Below are positions 61,349 to 64,000 of a stretch of 64,000 nucleotides of DNA, in pieces (position 1 is the stretch's first letter; the number at the start of each line of letters is the position of its first letter). Under the pieces are notes generated by a model, which saw only the letters and a list, made by a program, of their open reading frames with translations, was not told the DNA's origin and ran no database searches. The DNA is from Bacillota bacterium (GTDB taxonomy: Bacteria > Bacillota > DSM-12270 > Thermacetogeniales > Thermacetogeniaceae): positions 277,514 through 341,513 of the forward strand of contig JABLXW010000001.1 in the NCBI GenBank assembly GCA_013177945.1, in the 5' to 3' direction. The position numbers were made by a program, and so were the translations under genes.

Positions 61349-62569
61349 GTGGAAACATTTGATAACACCCCATTCCAGCAAAATCAAGATATCATCCAGC
61401 CGGTGCTCGAGAATTTAAGCAATTTTTATCGGCTCTGGATTAAGTATGTAAGCTGTTCCGGGACATATGTCATCACCCCGATTAACAAACAACAGTGCAA
61501 TTTCTGCCGCCTCATACGCAATCATCCGGTAGGCTATCAGCGGTGCCGGGAGACTGCCAGGCGATGTGTTTACCTCGATCCGCACAGACACCACCTTTTT
61601 CCCTGTCATGCCGGTTTGTACGTCCTTGCCGTTCCTTTACAAGGAGAACGGGGCCCTATTGGAGCACTGGCCACAGGGGAGATAAGAATAGATGACGGTA
61701 CCGTCGATACCGGCGAGGTCTTGCAGAAGGTGGCGGACCTGGGTTTGAACCGGGAACGTTTGTCGAGATATTACGAAGAAGTGCCGGTTAAAAAGCGCGA
61801 AGAGATCCTGCTGCTTGGGGAGACCCTTTATGCCATCAGCAACTGTTTCATCCGGTTGGGATCTGCCCAGGCAAAAGTCAGACAGGCTGAAATAGAAAAG
61901 GCCCTGCTGGAATCGGAATTGCGTGCCCTCAGTTCGCAGATCAATCCCCATTTTCTGTTCAATGCCCTTAATACGATCCAGATGTTTTCTTATTTGGAGG
62001 GTGCCAGGAAAACGCCGGATATCATCAATGCCCTGAGCAACCTGCTCCGCGCCAGGCTCAGTGTCAACGACCTGCTGACCTCTCTCAGGGATGAGTTGGA
62101 AGCAGTAAACAGTCTCCTCTTCATCCAAAAAACACGTTTTGAAGACAGGCTTCAGGTAGTGATCGATATCCCCGATGCCCTCCTGGATGCCCGGGTACCG
62201 GCCCTGTCGCTGCAGTCCCTGGTGGAAAATGCCCTCATCCACGGATTGGAGCCTTATGAAGGGATCGGCCGCCTGGAGTTACAGGCGGAAGTGCGGGGCC
62301 GGGATCTGATATTTCACGTGAGGGATAACGGTGTCGGAATGACGCCGGAAGAGCTCGCAAAAATCACCGGGAGGCTTAACCGGAAAGAGATATTCGAGGA
62401 AGCAGGGGAAATCGGAATGGCGAATGTTCAGAAACGCTGCCTCGCCCTTTTCGGCGAAGGCTACGGGATCCGCATCAAAAGCGAAAAGAACAGGGGTACG
62501 GAAGTGACGATCCGGATCCCTTTCACAACCGGAGATGGCCGGAGAAATGAAGATTTTATTGGCAGATGA
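61349..62569 (+). CDS. PocR-domain sensor histidine kinase (LytS-type)
   Basis: A 406-residue soluble kinase. An N-terminal PocR ligand-binding domain holds Cys residues at about 36, 50, 53, 66, 73 and 86 (QQCNFCRLI, RCRETARRC, PCHAGL), probably for a small diol-like ligand or a metal. A coiled linker leads to SQINPHFLFNALN with phospho-acceptor His 201, and to a HATPase with RDNGVGM and NVQKRCLALFG. GTG 61349 follows AAGGGGTGGG. Its regulator is truncated. Confidence 0.9.
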   Translation: METFDNTPFQQNQDIIQPVLENLSNFYRLWIKYVSCSGTYVITPINKQQCNFCRLIRNHPVGYQRCRETARRCVYLDPHRHHLFPCHAGLYVLAVPLQGERGPIGALATGEIRIDDGTVDTGEVLQKVADLGLNRERLSRYYEEVPVKKREEILLLGETLYAISNCFIRLGSAQAKVRQAEIEKALLESELRALSSQINPHFLFNALNTIQMFSYLEGARKTPDIINALSNLLRARLSVNDLLTSLRDELEAVNSLLFIQKTRFEDRLQVVIDIPDALLDARVPALSLQSLVENALIHGLEPYEGIGRLELQAEVRGRDLIFHVRDNGVGMTPEELAKITGRLNRKEIFEEAGEIGMANVQKRCLALFGEGYGIRIKSEKNRGTEVTIRIPFTTGDGRRNEDFIGR

Positions 62570-62768
62570 CGAGCCCATCGTCCGCCGCGGGCTCAAGCAG
62601 ATGATTAAGAACCTTAATTTTTCCTTTGCTGCCGTCCTGGAAGCCGCGACAGGTGGGGAGGCGATCGCTTTAACCGGACGGTACCGCCTTTTTTATGTCT
62701 TTTTTTGGTTTTGCTTCACAGAGCAATCCCTGCGTGACCTGCAGCATCCCATTACCGGGCAATTCTAG
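62547..62768 (+). pseudogene. Truncated response regulator of the PocR kinase
   Basis: ATG 62547 (after GGAGAA) starts KILLADDEPIVRRGLKQMIK, a CheY-like receiver with the acidic pair, overlapping the kinase gene by 23 bases. After about 45 codons (VLEAATGGEAIAL) the sequence leaves the family before the phospho-Asp, and the frame ends at 62768. The DNA-binding domain, expected to be AraC-type, is gone. The break at about 62675 looks like a deletion or insertion edge. Confidence 0.8.
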
Positions 62769-62863
62769 CCACGATGCCGATCGGGTGACCACCAATCTCC
62801 GGGTGACTTATATTAAACCGCCCATCGAACTCCAGGAAAAAGAAATTAAACAAATACGTGGTC

Positions 62864-63313
62864 TTAATCGCCTTGCCACTTAATAGATTTTATCTTGTAT
62901 CGGAATACTCCAGCTGGCGCATTAACTGTTACTTCGTCTCCAACCCTCTTTAACAATAATGCCTTTCCGACAGGTGAGATATATGATATATCGCCGCCTC
63001 CTACACCTGTTGAAAAGGGAGCTACCAGGCGAAAACGGTGAACTTCTTGAGTGGATAAGTCTTGAATTTCAACCTCACTTCCGATAGTCACAAAAGGGAG
63101 AGAGGCACTCGCGGTTTCTGACTTATGGGCTTTCTTAAGGAGTGATTCGACATGTTTGATGTAGTTATCAATAAGTTTTTCTAGTTCGTCACGTTCTTTT
63201 GAGGGTTCCTGGAAATATTCCTCGAGGAGTTTATCCTTCTGTTCCTCTACCTCAACCAAGTGCTTTACGAGGTTTTCGAAGAAGGCCTTCGAGACCTCAA
63301 ATCCTCTTGTCAT
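62864..63313 (-). CDS. GreA/GreB-family transcription factor
   Basis: About 149 residues: an N-terminal coiled-coil helix pair (NLVKHLVEVEEQKDKLLEEY onward) and a C-terminal GreA/GreB FKBP-like domain (VTIGSEVEIQDLSTQEVHRF with ISPVGKALLLKRVGDEV). It probably enters the RNA polymerase secondary channel. The acidic finger tip is not typical, so it may be a Gre-like regulator rather than GreA. ATG 63313 follows GGGGGG. Confidence 0.85.
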   Translation of the reverse strand: MTRGFEVSKAFFENLVKHLVEVEEQKDKLLEEYFQEPSKERDELEKLIDNYIKHVESLLKKAHKSETASASLPFVTIGSEVEIQDLSTQEVHRFRLVAPFSTGVGGGDISYISPVGKALLLKRVGDEVTVNAPAGVFRYKIKSIKWQGD

Positions 63314-63403
63314 TTTATTCCCCCCATGCAAGCCATTTTATGGAAAGGCTTATAATAAAGCAAAGGGGCACCTCGTCGAACAACGAAGCACCCATTTACA
63401 TTT

Positions 63404-63432
63404 ACCATACCATGGATTACAGTCATTGTCAA
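63404..63432 (-). promoter_or_regulatory. Promoter of the Gre-like gene
   Basis: TTGACA (63427-63432), 17 bases, TATGGT (63404-63409) on the minus strand. Confidence 0.7.
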
Positions 63433-63520
63433 CCGTGGCAGAGATTACCATTTAATGGTGGTTGTTAAATTTTTTTACATTCAGAAAGTCACCGGAAGGG
63501 TTCCTGGTAATCCAAACTAT

Positions 63521-64000
63521 CTAAACTTCGAGCCCTTCGCCCCGGGGACCGGCCCCCGCAGCCCCGCGCCCGTCCGGAACCAGCCGGATAGGCGGCATCG
63601 CCAGCGACAGCAGGGCGCTCATCCCCAGGAAAACTGCCCGGAACCCGGCCACCTTATCCGGAAAACGGGAAAGAACCAGGACGATGCCTGCCGTTCCGAT
63701 AACCCCGCCAGTCTGCCGGAACATCCCCCTGAGCCCTGCAATGGCACTGATTTTCTCGGGCATCAGCTCGATGGCGGCGTTGTTAGAAGAGGGGCTGACC
63801 AAGCCCACACCCATGCCGGATACAAAAATAAGAGCAGCCAGCCACCAGAAGGTGGGAATCGCCCTGCCCAGGATCGCCGGAGGCCGCCAGTACGGGTTCA
63901 ATCCCAGGGTGGTCAGGGCCAGCACAAGAAATCCCGCCGCCATAGGCAACCGGTACCCGGTGCGGTTCAGCAGCATGCTGGTCACCGTGGACATCCCCAT
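63521..64000 (-). CDS. MFS transporter, C-terminal part (runs off the window)
   Basis: The last ~159 residues of a major facilitator transporter: membrane segments around MAAGFLVLALTTLGL, WWLAALIFVSGMGVGLVSP and GGVIGTAGIVLVLS. The GVGLVSPSSNNAAIELMP block is typical of DHA2-type drug exporters. The start lies beyond position 64000. Confidence 0.8.
   Translation of the reverse strand: MGMSTVTSMLLNRTGYRLPMAAGFLVLALTTLGLNPYWRPPAILGRAIPTFWWLAALIFVSGMGVGLVSPSSNNAAIELMPEKISAIAGLRGMFRQTGGVIGTAGIVLVLSRFPDKVAGFRAVFLGMSALLSLAMPPIRLVPDGRGAAGAGPRGEGLEV

Noticed and set aside
62695..62883. 62-codon plus frame after the truncated regulator
   Set aside because: No start signal and no family; its end runs antisense into the Gre-like gene.
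1..64000. CRISPR arrays, rRNA genes, a replication origin
   Set aside because: No regularly spaced direct repeats, no rRNA-like sequence and no DnaA-box cluster were seen on reading.

Overview
The window looks like chromosome from an anaerobic, spore-forming Firmicute of the class Clostridia, possibly a Thermacetogenium-like thermophilic acetogen or syntroph; I cannot name the species from sequence alone. The evidence is an alpha/beta-type small acid-soluble spore protein, DnaD and DnaI-like primosome proteins, a Fur regulator, two T-box leaders, a Firmicutes-type SOS box pair before dinB, and anaerobic enzymes (NuoE/F/G-like diaphorase, an indolepyruvate:ferredoxin oxidoreductase remnant, phenylacetate-CoA ligase). 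Most genes lie on the minus strand.

Layout. 0-3.1 kb: an RCKP rubredoxin-like mini-protein, thiL, an orphan DNA methyltransferase and tRNA-Ala(CGC). 3.2-8.5 kb: a metalloid-resistance locus with Acr3 arsenite exporter, Cys-rich mini-protein, ArsR, ArsP-type permease, CxxC thioredoxin-like protein, two DGC zinc-binding proteins, an ATC-hydrolase-like protein and a broken [4Fe-4S] protein. 8.7-15.1 kb: housekeeping genes (trmL, ttcA-like, SGNH hydrolase, ABC-class ATPase, K+ channel/TrkA, ddl, tRNA-Trp). 15.2-29.3 kb: accessory and strongly degraded, with BrnT/BrnA, an IS110 fragment fused to a metallopeptidase-like tail, a glutamine amidotransferase cut by an IS21 element, an orphan ribbon-helix-helix-like gene, and remnants of a LAGLIDADG endonuclease, DJ-1 protein, lytic transglycosylase, PlsC acyltransferase, DNA methylase and tyrosine recombinase. 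Intact genes among them are flavin reductase, gamma-glutamylcyclotransferase, nadE and a GGDEF/HD-GYP protein.

29.3-46 kb: SOS-controlled dinB, an EF-G-like GTPase, a SASP, a NuoE/F/short-G trimer, MoxR ATPase, RtcB, SurE, FolE, a TPR protein, Fur, a receiver-GGDEF protein, small membrane proteins, DUF3786 and YjbQ. 46-61 kb: tRNA-Arg(CCG), T-box-controlled aroF, a GH13 enzyme with an overlapping coiled-coil gene, a YlaI-like zinc protein, sirtuin, hisC, an iorA fragment, paaK, a sodium:solute symporter, speE, dnaI, dnaD, an unknown gene and a T-box-controlled aminotransferase. 61-64 kb: a PocR-type sensor kinase with a truncated response regulator, a GreA-like factor and the end of an MFS transporter.

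The most notable signals are the metalloid/thiol locus with twin DGC proteins, the cluster of genes broken by small indels between 16 and 29 kb (decay or sequence error), the NuoG-like protein whose expected fourth cluster cysteine is Asp, two SOS boxes at dinB, and two T-boxes with probable Phe and Ala specifiers.
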